NCBI RefSeq assembly: GCF_003369915.1
Contig: NC_046677.1
Coordinates: 19,548,913 to 19,612,912 of the forward strand
Length of the DNA: 64,000 nucleotides
Origin: Drosophila miranda
Taxonomy: Eukaryota; Arthropoda; Insecta; Diptera; Drosophilidae
Direction: 5' to 3'
Shown here in pieces: positions 46,681 through 59,685 of the stretch; the stretch's first letter is position 1, and each line of letters opens with the position of its first letter. The notes beneath the pieces were generated by a model that was given only the letters and a program-made list of their open reading frames with translations, did not search any database and was not told where the DNA came from. A program made the translations under genes and the position numbers.

Positions 46681-49600
46681 CCTGTTAACAATCTAACGAC
46701 CTTTTTGCCCGGCTAACTCATTGTTGTTGCTTTCCTTCTGTATGTCGAGTGGCAAAAGGTTGGCGTTGTCGGTGGAGCTCGTCAAATGTTTGAGCTCGGC
46801 AAATATTTGCATACTTGGGCTGCTCATGAAAATTACATAATTTGATTCCAACAAGAGCAGCATGTGGTAATGTGATTTTTGCCTGAATAAATGTAGGCAT
46901 GTATATGTATGTACACTCGTGTTTACGATATGTCTGCATCTGCATAGATTTCGGTGACAGTTTCTTCTGGGAAATCTCCTTTTGAAGCATAATCCTGATT
47001 TAGCAGTACGAGTATTTATTTACGAGTACTAATCTGTTCACATATTTTTCGTCGAATAACCTAAGCTTGGTAATCATTTTCTATAAAAAGGTGGATTCCA
47101 GTCCCTAATAAATATTAAATAAGAGCAATGGGGTGCACAGCGTACTTGGCGCACAAATATTGCATAAGCCTATTTTGCCTAAGAGCTACTCCTAAAAGCA
47201 TGCATCTCAGCATTTCAGGATCCGGAAAACTTACGTGGCTGCTGGTCCTTAGGCCAGAGGCAACTCGGCCGGCAATGGAAGGCAAGACAAAGCTCATTGA
47301 TTATTCATTGTATTCAACACAGAAGTGTTTATGTGGCAAGCGGCGAGCCCCCAACCATCTCTAAGAGCATCTCCTTCGGCCACAAATTGGCCAACAGCAA
47401 GAAACATCAGAAAAGGGACAAAAACCTGACAAAAAATATGCAAATTTAACTTGTTCCCAGCATAAAAATAAACTTTTAGTCAACTTCTAGTTTTAGGTCT
47501 CACATACATATGAGATACAAACAAAATGTGAATATTGTAAACAGATTTTTTCGACCGAAGCTGATTATATTGGGCTGCGGCGTGGGAGTGGCCACCGGAC
47601 ATGCCATCCCTGTCCTTGTTCTTGTCCTTGTTTATAATTGCTACTCTTGTTACACCGCTCCACACGTGCTCAGAGCTGGACTCGGGCTGAAACTTCTGTA
47701 TCGGCATTGCTGGGCATCGGCAGGCATTGTATGATTGCTAATGCTAAAATTGTAAAGCTTATTTGATCGGGACGCACGTACTCGGACCGACTGTTCCCTT
47801 GGAGACGGCTCTGTGTGTGTGTGTGTGTGTGTGTGCTTGTGTCGGACCTTCTGCAAATCGTTATTGAACTCTTGAACCCAAATTGCACCCAGGGTGATCA
47901 CACTCGAATGTGCGACTGTATACGAAGCACTTTGTTTTTAAACAGAAAACGGCATGCGGTGAGGCCTTTGGGAAATGGCTGCTGCATATGGGAAATAGCA
48001 GTAGTGATTTGTTTTGTAATTTGTATGCAGAAAAAAGACTGATTCGCTGTTGAGTCCCATTGCACAGGCACTCATTCAGCTAGTTTTGGGACTCTAGTTG
48101 TAAAACTTATATGCTTAGAGCACCCAACGCAAGCACTCAACTTGTGAACATATTTTGGTCACTTCAAAATCAAAAACAACTCGCATAACAACAAAATTGT
48201 ACCTAGGAAGCTATACGGTATCCGTGTGTTTTTCAAACGCCACAACCCGATTGGCGAAAACAAAATACCAAACAATTTTCGGTGGAAAACAAAAATGAAG
48301 GGCCAGCCCGGGCCGATACTCAAAATAAATATGTAATTTCTCGGGTGCGGTGCGTATGGGCCTATGGATATGAGCAATGTTGCCCTTTCGGTCTGCTTCT
48401 GTGAACAAAGTAAACAATAGTCCCATTGTTTAGGGTCTAATTTTAGTTTGGGGCTTGCAGCAAGTCCAGAATATAATTTGCATTTCTATTGAATGGGACG
48501 GAACGGGGCGGAACGGGACGGTCGGGACCTAAGGGACTTTCTCAAGTGCGGGTTTGAAGTACAATATAAGCAATGAAAAATTGTTGAACAGCTATCAGCA
48601 TGTATCGCCATGCATATATTAGGTATTCGGACTTGTTGTTTGCCCGACTGAGATTGTATATTACAAAGGGCTTTCCGTCGGCTATGTTTCATTCAAAGAG
48701 CTCGGAATCCTCACAGATAGTTGTATACTACTTGTTGTACCATTTCGATACTTATTCTGGAGCCCTTTCTTCTGCAAACACAACTGCACATGCAATATTA
48801 TGAAAACAGTTTCACGGAAATGTCGACAGAGGAAAAGAAAATATATTCAGCCAAGCGAAAAAATTCACAATGGCCCGCAATAATAAATGATAATTGATAA
48901 TAACATTTTGCTACCTTCCTTCCGCCGAAAGCTGCAGAGAAAAGCGAATGAAAATGAAAAGCGAAGCGAAGAAAGATGAAATACAACAAGTATGTAAAGG
49001 AAATCAATAAAAATGATGGCGACAACATTTGGCCACAATTTCAATTCCGTGGCGCCCGGCACAGTGCTCCGAAACCGAATGGAACGAAAGGAAGCCAAGA
49101 ACATTTTAGCAATTTCCGCTGCTCCCTTGGAAGCGAAAATTTTCATTTTGCCGCTGTCGCAACTCTCCTCAATGTACGACCACGCCACTTCTCAGACACC
49201 TACAGCATTTCTATGCGACTGCACACCGCGGCGACAAAGTTAGACGAAATGTCATCATTTCCGATGGGAAACTGTGCGCGCTCAACTGGCAGCGAAGGAG
49301 CAGCACGGGAGCAGCACGGGCGGGGGGAGGGCCACAACTGGCGCTTAGTTTTCAGCGGAGATGTGGGTACCGGCTGGCGAAAAAAGGTTAACTAAGAAAG
49401 CCATGCAAATGCTTTTTTATTTCCACAAAATGGTTGGACCCACAGAAAACACAGGATTCCTGGGAATCTAAGAACCAGCGCTAGAACGGTGGAACGGTAG
49501 AATGAACCCTTCAGAGTTCTCTGCCAATCCCTCTTACGCTTCTTAAACGAAGCGTAAAATTGTTAAATGAGTGCGAATGTCTACAGAGAAAAAGGGCTTC

Positions 49601-50325
49601 GTTCCACGTCCCTCTCCCTCCCTCTCTCCCTCTCTCTCGCTTTCTCCCATCTGGTTGACCAATTGGCAACGTCAGCTTTTCTGTTAAATTATTGATTAAT
49701 AAACTTCCTTCGACGTGCACATTTATTGCTTAACCTTTTCTTTCTCGTCGTTTTTCCCAAATCGAATTTTATTTCTCTCTCCAATAAACTGTATGATTTC
49801 ATAGAAATCAAATTGGTAAAAGCATGAAACTTAATAAATCTGAAACCATTTGAGACTGTTGGGAAATTTCGCAAAGAGAAAGTGGTCAGCTTCAGAACCA
49901 AGCTTATTTATTTAATTGAGAAAACATAAACAAAAAACATTTCATTCATAGGTAAAATGTCTGCCTTCCAGTGGAGAACAGATATGCAGGTCTTTTGCTA
50001 ATTTGCAGTTGTTAAGGACAAACTAGTCTTATTGTAAGTCTGGCCGGAGTTCCGTCCGGCCAGAGACGAGTAGCATAACATCTTAATTGAATTTGTTTGT
50101 TTATTCGTCGGCGTGTTCTGGCGATATCAAAGGAAACAAGTGTGCTGTTCTAATTGATTCCGTGAATACAAATGAGCTGATGATTGAACTGCCGCACTTC
50201 GAGCAGAAGCGACCGCGTGGGTGAAATTAAATGGGAAAAATGTATCTCAGTTTATACAAAATTAATTTAAACTACTCTTAGGTCTATTCATTAAGTAAAA
50301 TGTGTATAAAATATATACAGATACA
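46680..50325. other. Non-coding stretch upstream of the kinase 3' end
   Basis: About 3.6 kb. A second (GT)n tract at about 47813-47833, a GGACGGAAC-type short repeat at 48494-48525, and a CCCTCTCTCC-type pyrimidine run at 49610-49640. No gene recognised. Confidence 0.5.
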
Positions 50326-50331
50326 TTTATT
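50326..50331 (-). terminator. Polyadenylation signal of the PKG-type kinase gene
   Basis: AATAAA on the minus strand, about 145 bases after the stop codon. Confidence 0.5.
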
Positions 50332-50476
50332 ATCTAAGTTGAAGAAGCGTCACGTAATTTAACAATACCTATATAACTTAGCGGGAATTTAAAATTCTAG
50401 AAACATAAATGCAACGCCTATAATACTTTAAGCCTTTACTTTACACTTCAATGTATGTATTTAACATTCCTAGCCA

Positions 50477-53400
50477 CTAAAAGTCCACGTCCCACCCGCT
50501 CAACTCTTCCGGTGGCTCATAATCGTTTTCCACGCCGGACGGCCCAAAGTATTGCAAGTCGGTCCAACTTTTGAGGGGTCGCTTTATTGGGGAAGGCAAT
50601 TGTTTATCTTTCAGTCGCTGCCAATCCAGACTCTCGAACCAACTGTGTCGCTTGATATCGGAAATCCCCTTGCGCTGGTATCCCAAGCGTTCGGCAGGCA
50701 GCTGTTTGCACAGATGACGCACCAGGTGCTGCGCTGACTTGGGGATTCGAGTAGGCATGTGTATGACATCGATGCCGCTGAGGATTTGCTGATAAATCTT
50801 TATTTGGTTCACGCCTCTAAAGGGCGTTTTGCCAACCAGCAGTTCGTAGATTAGAATGCCCAACGCCCAGTAGTCGACGGAGCGATCGTGCCCACGGTCC
50901 AGAATAATCTCGGGTGCCACATATTCCGGCGTACCGGCAAAGGTGTTTGTCTTCTCATTCGGACGAACATATTTGGCAAACCCGAAGTCCACCTGGCGAG
51001 TATTTTGAAATGAGCTGATTTGTTCACAAATTAATTTGATTGAAAATACCAGTTTGCAGTAGCCATCTGTGCCCAGCATGAGGTTCTCAGGCTTGAGGTC
51101 CCTGTAAATAAAGTTGTGCGAGTGCAGAAAGTCGAAGGCTTCGACGACACAGCCCGCTATAAACTTGGCGGTCTTCTCATCGAAGTACTGCCGCTTCGAC
51201 ATCACTGTCCACACATCACCGCCCATGCAGGCCTCCATTAGGAAGTAGACGTATTTGTCGTTCCGGTACGTTCGGTAGAGTCTACAATCGGAAAAAGCTG
51301 TATTTGAAGTCTGCAAAATGAGTGATTAGATGCTCGAATACTCACTGCACTATGAATGGCGAATGCCGGCACTTGATCATCACGTTCTTCTCATTGTAGA
51401 CGTGCTCGATCTGGTCCTGCTTGACCACCTCGATCTTCTTGATTATTTTCAGGGCAAACGTTTGCTGGCCATAGGCCACCAGATCCACACGTCCAAAAGC
51501 ACCAGCACCCAAGGTGGCCACCTTCTTCAGTTCGGAGATGGCTATCTGGGCATGCTCGTTGTCAAACTCCATGCTTTTGTTACTGGATCGACCATGGGGC
51601 TCGGTCCGCTGACTAGGCTTGTCACGAAGTTGCTTGATAGTTCCCAAGTAGCTTATAAACGCTCTGTTGCAAGAAAGAAACGTAAAATCCAGCCCTTTTC
51701 TATTCCTTTTATGCTCGAAACTCACTCTCTATCCAACTTTAGGACCTCAGTGCCTGGTGCATCTGCATAGACACTGGCCTGTCGCACATCCGCATTCAGA
51801 AGCGCCTGTTCGCCAAAGTAGTCGCCTCGCTTGCGCCTTGCCACAATTTGCTCCTCTTTTGACTCGTCCTCCTTTTTTATGGTAACGGTTCCGCCCCGAA
51901 TGATATAGAACTCGTTTCCCACCTCGCCTTCACGTACAATGCAGCTGCCAGTCTCATAGAATTTCTACCGCGCAATAAGCAGAGTTTTACGATAGATCGG
52001 TGGCACAAGTGTCTCGCTAAGATATTGTATATTACCCTTTGCAGGAGGTCAACAACTTTGTTGAGCAAGCTTTCTTCCAGCTCTTGCAGAAATGGAACCG
52101 ACCGGAGGAACTGAAGGTTTTCTTCGCGTTCCCTGGAACCGGAGATTTGCATGATGGCCCGAAAGGTTTCACGTGCTATTTTCCAAACTCGGGCATCAGT
52201 GGCAGCTAGGTAACAGGAGAAGAACGGTCTACAACGGTCTGGTTTACAGTACACACTATTTACCCTTAATGGTGGCCTGCCTGGGGGCGTTATAGAGTAT
52301 TGCCAGCTCCCCGAATACGGTTGCCGGTCCAAAGTTGCCCACAAGCTGTCCGGCGCGTATGACATCGTAGTGGCCCTCGGCGGATACATATATCTCGGAG
52401 CCCTCCTCGTGCTCGTGTATGATGTAACTATTCTTTTTGTAGCTAGCCGGCGCCATTGCATTGATAACCATCTCCTTCCGCTCTTTGTCCATTAGGTTAT
52501 TAAGGAAATCATTGCGTTCAATGGCCATGTGTATGAGATTGCGTGTGCTGCGATGCGGATTCATTGGGCAATAACCGATGACTTTATTTGTTTTTTCTGC
52601 TTCAGCAAAGTTACTTCACTTACGCTTTGTCTTTTGTAATTGATTCGATTTGAAGGTCGCCTTGAATGGGGTAATTCGGTCGGACAAAGATCAGTCCACC
52701 TTCCACACGATGTGCCTTTGGAGCCGATGATTCGGTGAGTCGGCTCTTCTCTCCATCGCTGTTTCGCGAAGGTGTTGGTATTTGTTCCTTATAGTGTGGA
52801 CAAAGGCAAGAACGAAAGAATCTTATGTTTGTTTAAAGCCCAATGAAAAATCCCCCTCAACATTGTTGATAGCCCGGCTCTCCGGCCAGAAACTGGCATG
52901 TACTATAATGGACCAAAAGCCACATGACAAGGTCCCGTTTCCGCGCAGTTCAGCGCCTGCCAAGAAGCCACCTTCCTCATTACTTACTTGATTATTCGAA
53001 GCCTCGGGAGGGCTTAGTTTGACGTCTGTTTGTAGGTTCTGTCGGCATTCGACGCTCCGTTTCTTCCGCAAGTGTACTGGCGTTCCAGGGACCAGCAGCT
53101 CGGCAGGCATCGGCGGCGCAGGCGGTATGTTAATATCTGGCATGGTAGACGCACGTCGTCGGCGGTGACTGTCTCCACTGCACTTTGTAAGATAATTGAG
53201 TGACACATTGCTGCTACTCTTGCCGTTGGGCGGAGCTTCTAGCAGCTGCTGCCCTCCACCTTCTGGCCGATCTTGTGGCAGTGCCCCATTTGCCAACGTG
53301 CGGTTTATGTTGCTGTTGTTGTTGGTGTCGCTGCTCTGCCAGGACAAGGTATCATCTGTTTGGTCTGTGCTTAGTTCCTGTGTATGACCAATGAAAAACT

Positions 53401-55827
53401 TTACATTTCCCCCATCCGTTGCAGGAGATGTGGTGCCCGACGGCGTGACGACCTCATCAATTATTCCATTCTCATTCACTCTGAGCGTTGCCTTGCCGTC
53501 CACAGCATCGCCACCATCGGCACAGGCACCGCCGTCTGCGTTGGCCTTAGCCCCCGACTCCTCCACGTCATCAAACTCGATATTGGGCGCCTCTGTGGGC
53601 AGGGCTGTGGGTCGCCGCTCTTTGACTGGCTTTAATTTGGAATTTGAACGTGTGACATTAATTGCATTGCCATTGACGGGGTCTCCCTCCGCCTGCGGCT
53701 CGTCATCTTGCTTTTCCTTCCGTTTGCTCGGCTGCAGTTTGCTCTTGTTGGAGCGAAACTTCTTTGGCTGCCTCTGCAGGCTGTTTGTATTGTTTTCGCT
53801 GCCATTTTCGGCCAAAGTCTGCAGCGGGAAGCTGCTGGGCGAGGAGGATGAGGAGGAGGAGCTCGTGGGCTGCAGTCTTAGCCGTTGCAGTTTGGCCTGG
53901 AGGCAGCGGTGGGGGAGAGCAACCACCCGCCAAACATTTACCAAGACAAACAACAAGGTGCAAAAGTTTTTCGTTGTGGTTCGGGTTAGGCGGAGTGTGG
54001 AGTGTGGCGTGTGGCGTGTGGCGTGTGGCCGTGGCGGACATTGGTGTTGTATTCGTCATTGGCGTGGTGTATGGTGTAAGAGTGTGCGTACGTATTTACA
54101 AGTGTTGTGTGCATCGTTTCGTTTGGAAGTATAAGAAACATATACAAGTGTGCAAATATTAGTTGTGTTTCACGAAAACAAGCACATTTAGTCGAACAGG
54201 TGGAAAGACTCACCTCACTGGCACTGGGCGTAACGATGGGCGTGTAAAGGGGCTTTTCCTCGCGCCGAATGTACAAGCCGATTTGCTGGAAAATTATAAC
54301 CGTACTTTTATGCATATTACATCATACTTCTGCCTCCTGATCCCTTCTTCTGCTTAATAAAAGGCGGCAAGCCTTACCATCGCTGGACTAGATTTTATTC
54401 AAACTAATCAAAATGATGTTCATATGTATATGTACAGCCTATTTAAAAGTTGAATCATCGATTCAAATACTGTGTACTCATGCGAAAAGCTTCTACTTGT
54501 TATCTTTGAGTGAAGGCAACCAAAAGCAGGCATAAATAAACACCTGCCACTATGCAAGTCGCTGGTTGGCTTGACTTTGATATGCTAATCGATCTAAACG
54601 ACGACATTCTGACGTATTTTCCGTTTTCCCACGGAAGCTCAAAACTCTGATAAAGTCCCTGATAATGTCCATGGACAGACTGCAGCTAAAGTCGGGGGAA
54701 GGGCTTTGCCTACGCAGCGACTTTGGTACATTTCTGCGCTACAGCCATTGTTACAGTCTGGGGATTCCTCCCTTAGAGCTCATGTTTTCCTAACGGCTTT
54801 GACACTGAACGTCCCCGAGTTATTTAGAATAGCTCGAGCGTCATGCGTGCAATCACGTTCATTTCCATCTCCATCTCTAGCGAAAAACATGACAGCCCTC
54901 TCGGGCGTCTACCCCCAGAGACAGCCACAGATATGTCTATAGATAGCCACGCATCCTACGGATTCTGCATATTTATATGTCATTTGGAGCAGTGGTTGCA
55001 AGCTGCCCGAACTCATACACATTGCTGGAGATTTATGCATGAGTTTCTGCTTCCGGTATGATTTTCTCAACGCGTTTTCTCTCTCTCCCCACCTATTTAT
55101 ATGCTTGCTTATCATATTTTTGCATATTTAATAACAACTTGTCATTGCTAAAACGCTTATATTGCACTAAGCCAAGTGTCGTTTCTTCCAGTCTTCCAGC
55201 TCGTTTGAAGTGGGCCTAATAAGTTTCGGTGGAATTTGTATACCCATCATTTGAATGGTATTTGGCAAATATTTCACGAAGTATTTTCATCTGACAAAGA
55301 GTGCTTGGGCACCCGGCTTCCGTTAATTTGCTGTGTGTTTGATGCTTGCGTGATAACCATTTTGAAAAGTGAACGTCATGGGCAGTGAAATAAATGATAA
55401 GCGAAGCAAGGTTTCGCTCCAATCGTACTTGTTCGTCCGATACCCTTTCTGCCTCAACTGAGAGAGTATTTTCGATCAACACGATCGGAAAGCGCAGTCA
55501 GAGTAACGACATCTCTCCTGTTACTCGAATCTCGTATCTAGTATTTTTTGAACACGCTTTGCGTTGATGAAAAACTCTACGATAATTCTAAACCTGGCTA
55601 AATATTATTTATGGATTTTCTTGCCGCCCCGATTAACTCAATTAAGCACTCGATCAACTTATCAGTGGGCTTATGAGACGAGAGCATTGCTGCAGCATGA
55701 TCTTCGCCCCACAGAAACTCACCACCGGACTATCGTGCGTGTTGAGTATCGTGTCGGTGTTCTCGTCTTGGGCGGGAGTGAATTTGTTTTTGTTGCGATG
55801 ATGGAACAATCGAGGAAAGCAGGCCAT
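50477..55827 (-). CDS. cGMP-dependent protein kinase-like (PKG family, AGC kinase)
   Basis: Ten coding exons join in phase: 55827-55723, 54285-54214, 53896-52988, 52787-52624, 52547-52264, 52205-52036, 51964-51726, 51663-51346, 51281-51050, 50992-50477, giving 1002 residues. The first 360 residues are low-complexity, with a Ser run, acidic and basic patches, and RRRRAS (Ser about 309). Two cyclic-nucleotide domains follow: CNB-A (about 420-525, cassette FGELAILYNAPRQATI) and CNB-B (about 565-650, FGEQALLNADVRQASV). The kinase domain (about 690-950) has GAGAFGRV, FALKII, YRDLKPEN, DFGFAK, GTPEYVAPE and a typical AGC tail ending GWDVDF. All catalytic residues are present. Both cassettes have Gln after the Arg, where cGMP-type sites have Thr. 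Probably the orthologue of D. melanogaster CG4839 (recalled, about the same length), not of for or Pkg21D. The N-terminus lacks a clear leucine zipper. Confidence 0.9.
54293..55722 (-). other. First coding intron of the PKG-type kinase gene
   Basis: About 1.4 kb, GTGAGT at its 5' end and TTTTCCAG at its 3' end. No other gene is seen inside. Open frames on the plus strand here look like chance. Confidence 0.5.
55723..55827 (-). CDS. First coding exon of the PKG-type kinase gene
   Basis: Proposed from splice logic. Reading the minus strand, ATG at 55827 opens 35 codons (MACFPRLFHHRNKNKF...HDSPV) that end exactly in phase 0 at a GTGAGT donor, as the exon at 54285 requires. With it the protein reaches about 1000 residues. 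A start within the intron before exon 3 (position 53956) is possible but would read through a probable splice acceptor. Confidence 0.6.
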
Positions 55828-55829
55828 AT

Positions 55830-58800
55830 TGTCACCTGCCTTTTATTTGTTTTATTTAAATATGTATATTAGTTTATCTGGTTAGTTGATATTTTATCAC
55901 TTTATCTGAAATCTTGCTGTTATGTTATTGTTGATAAGGCAGATGAAACACTTTAATTATACCAATCAGTTTACCATAACCATAAGTCATTAAATCTTAA
56001 ATTTGTGGTATACATTTCCTGTGTTTGGTGGCAATTTCATCATAAAGGGTAGAACTTTAAACACTTATTTCGGTCTTGTGTTGATTATATACGGGTACCC
56101 ACTTATCTAGGGTTCTGTAAAAACGAAAGTGCAGCATAAAAGAATAAAGAATCTAAGCATATTACTAGATCCACTGCTGACCACATTGGCTTATCAACTG
56201 CCCCAACAAAACCAAGCCGCTCTTGCTTTGTATCTGATAAATTTGTTTGAAGAACAAAAGTTTCAAAGTTCGAAAAATGTGCGCATCGTCAACTGGTGCT
56301 GCTTTAATTACTGCTGAGGGCGGGCTGGCTACCGATTTCTCTGTTTTTGTTGATACCGACGCCGCTGTCTCTGGCTCTGGCTCTGGCTCTGCCCCTGTCT
56401 CTGTCCACGCCTCAGTTTGTTCAGCATTGGGTCTACAGCGATGAATCAGTATGCTTGCTGGCTTTTATCTCTTTTCTCTTATCGTTTAAAATGCTTAATT
56501 GTTTTCTATTTATGCGGGGGGATTTTCATTGTTTGCTTAAAAGCTCTAGATCAAATGCCCTGAACGGCCGGCCCAAAGGACAGGAGCCAACGCTGGGGTT
56601 GGCGTTATTTCGGGGGACTACCGACTCATAGCTAGTAGGCCAGACCCAATGACCAATGCACTGACTTAAAGAAACCGTTTATTCGTTTAGTCATACACCA
56701 ACTGTCGAGTATTCTGTTAGACCATATCTCGATGGCTGGGAACACAAGAAATGTATATTCCAAATCAAAAAATGACAATATCTGGGTATTTTCGTTTTCA
56801 TGGACATTTTCACTTCACTTTTCGTGCGTTGATTTGCTTCGACGAGCAGCGCAGCCGGCACCATCGGCAAAAGCAACGACAACGACAACGACAACACCAA
56901 CGACCAGAGAAAGGCCGAAGTGACTCGAAAGAGCCGCAAGTCACGAGTCACTCATTTATATTAATTTATTGACATTTCGTTGGCTCTTATCGGCAGACTT
57001 CTTGATGTGTTAGTTTTCACTTGCTTGAATGATTTTTTTTCACTGCATTTCATAATGAAGGTATGGCTAAATTTTGCCCGGCCAAAGCATATGCCTTTTC
57101 ATTTGTTTTGTATTTTTTGTGGGTTTAGATTCCGGCTGAAGCATATGCCTTTTTATTGAACGATCAGGGTTTGGGTTTGTTCAAGGAAATCGTAAGTGCT
57201 CCCGATAAGCTTTTTGTGTGGGCAAAGTGGAGTGTTATTCACATTGTTTCAGCTTTACGAAGCGATAGACCTATTATGCTAATCGCGGGAGCTCAAAACT
57301 CATCAACTTAGTTGATTCAATAGCACCACACTTAATTGTTTCTAAAACACTCAAAGTTTTCCACGAATTGTTTGAGAATATGTCAGTCAGCCATATCTTT
57401 TTGATTAGATATCGATATCAGGAAATTGAAGATGATTGATATATTTGCTGGGTTTTTATTTTTGACACAAATTAAAATATTCAACTGCACACACTCCGTA
57501 TCCTGCCATAGTAAATAGCTGAGATCAATGTAATTTACACACTTTATCTGTAGGATTTGAGTTGTTTTTACATTTTTTACCAAAACACTTGAGCACATCC
57601 GCGAATTAGTCATGTCGCCACATATCATTAAAGAATTACAAAAAAAAAAACCTATTTCAACTATTTAAGCAATAATCGCGTCACTTTCGTGAGGAAGGGC
57701 CACCTTTTACAGTTGGTCACAGAAACAGTTCCACTCCATGCTGCGGGACCCTGAATCAGTTAATTGAAAACCTCAAGGCTGCGTAATGCGTAGCGGCGAA
57801 AAAAGAAGCTTTTATTACGGCCCGATCCGTACACTTTCCGCACACCTGCCGCCGTGGAAGCTGATAACTCGACTAATTTAATGTGGACAATTTAAATTGG
57901 CAATTTGCTCGACGCGGTAACGCGGTAACGCCGGCGAAGCCAGCGCCAGCGCAGCGTCAGCGTCAGCGTAGCCACGAACGGCGACAACACCGACGGCTGA
58001 CTAGCTTTACGTTTATCGGTATCAGTTGAAGTGCCTGCCTAGTGTTCTTATCTATGGAGAAGTGTTGGGTATGCCAGGCGTCATTGTTAAACGCGAGACG
58101 GACTTTTTAGCCCAGAACGCAGGGGCGTGGTCCAGGTTTGGGCGCATCAGGAGGGATATACTCGTACAAAAAAGTAAACAGGTCAGCCCACACATTTCTG
58201 GGATGCCACGGCGTCCTGAATCAACTTAAGAACATTTCACTTGTATTAAAGTTTTCTGAAGAGTAAGCGGTTCTCTTCCGACAATGACAATTTTATTCAT
58301 TATGCTTCGAATGCGTAACTAAAGCAATTTCAAGGGAAAACTCATTTTTACTCACCCGAACTCACCCTTATACACCCCTACTCAGGGGCTTCATATGTGC
58401 TCATATGCTGCGACCATATGAGGGCGAACATGTCTTCAGTCGACGGTTACGCCTTAAAGTATGCACGTATCTCGCGACACTGTCGTTTGATTAAACTTGT
58501 TAACACACGTCGCAACGCGAACAGGCATCTCTTCCACCCCCCTGACGCAGCGGATGCCAAATTTTGGCCCCACTTTAAAGTCAACGGTGTGGCGTGTGCA
58601 CCATGAGGAGCCCGAAAACTCCAGAATACCAGCCTAGGTATTTCCATACCCACAGACAGATATCATTGCATAGTCTATTCAGCACAGAGCTCACAGAGAT
58701 TGTGCACTTCTCCAAGATGTGAATAATTTATGTATCGAGCGGCTCGAAAGCCACTTTCGTATGGTATTTGGCACTTAATATTTTGATTGGGTTATCGAAG

Positions 58801-59478
58801 TTATTTACCTATAAGTAATATACCACACAGACGGGTACAGATACGCATGTATGAACATACACACACGATTAGGACGGCCCAATTATAATTATCGTCGTGT
58901 TTGCACTGCTTTGGAACTTCGCCCACATTTATTTGAGTTCGATAAGATTAAAGCTGTGTATCCGATTCGCTTTAGTTGACTACCGTTAGAAAATTACTCC
59001 AACACCACTTGTACGCGTTTCTTAATCATTATTTTACGCCCAACTGATTCAGAGATCTAAGATCAGAGCTGAAAAACCTGCCCCGTCAAGGAGAGGAGGA
59101 GCTTTAGGTTTAGGTCTAGCGGACGGGGCCAAAAATGTACCTACGAAATATGGGAAAACAATTTGAAAGTTGAAAAGAAAAACGGACGGGCAAGTGAGCA
59201 TTTTGTGTTTTTGTTTTACGGCCGGCCACGATTCACGACACCCATGAAGCCATGATTGATGTGCTCCGGCAGCTTCTCCGCGAACCACGCCGTTTCCAGC
59301 GGCCGTTTTAGTGGATTTTCAAATTGCTTTTTTCACGCTGACAGAATACGGGTCGGCTCTAGGGCGGCCTCTTCCGACGGGCAGAGAGACAGAGAGCCAG
59401 TTATTCAAATGCAAACGACAGCTGTCAAAATGGGTTCAACTAAAATTTGACTTGATCTTTCTTTTTTCCTACTTGCAG
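55830..59478. other. Intergenic region between the divergent kinase and CUB-protein genes
   Basis: About 3.6 kb that should hold the kinase promoter and, if not further away, the leader exons of the CUB gene. An initiator match (TATCAGTTG) lies at about 58019-58027 after a GC-rich stretch (57905-57990) of AGCGCC/AGCGTC-type repeats. No TATA box or matching DPE is evident. A small (CTGGCT)n run is near 56370. No coding gene recognised. Confidence 0.4.
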
Positions 59479-59685
59479 TCGAAAAAATGGGCCAGATGTC
59501 AATGAGTAACTGGGCCGAGGCAACCGCACCATCGACTACGACACCAACAACTGTACCGTCGAAAAAACAACTATAATTTGCACGCATGTCCCTATTGGAC
59601 CGAATGGCAAATGATAGCTCTGCTGAGCGAGGCGAAAGTACAGCTGAAATACACTAAAAGAGGGGCAAGAGAAAAGGCCAAGTAA
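59479..59685 (+). promoter_or_regulatory. 5' UTR of the CUB-protein gene with two upstream open reading frames
   Basis: A strong acceptor (TTTTTTCCTACTTGCAG) ends at 59478, so at least one untranslated exon lies upstream. The leader contains uORFs at 59487-59576 (29 residues) and 59586-59657 (23 residues), both closed before the main ATG at 59686. They are likely to lower translation of the main frame. Confidence 0.5.

Noticed and set aside
53391..54134. 247-codon plus-strand frame
   Set aside because: It lies opposite the low-complexity Ser-rich exon 3 of the kinase and is explained by that exon's codon bias.
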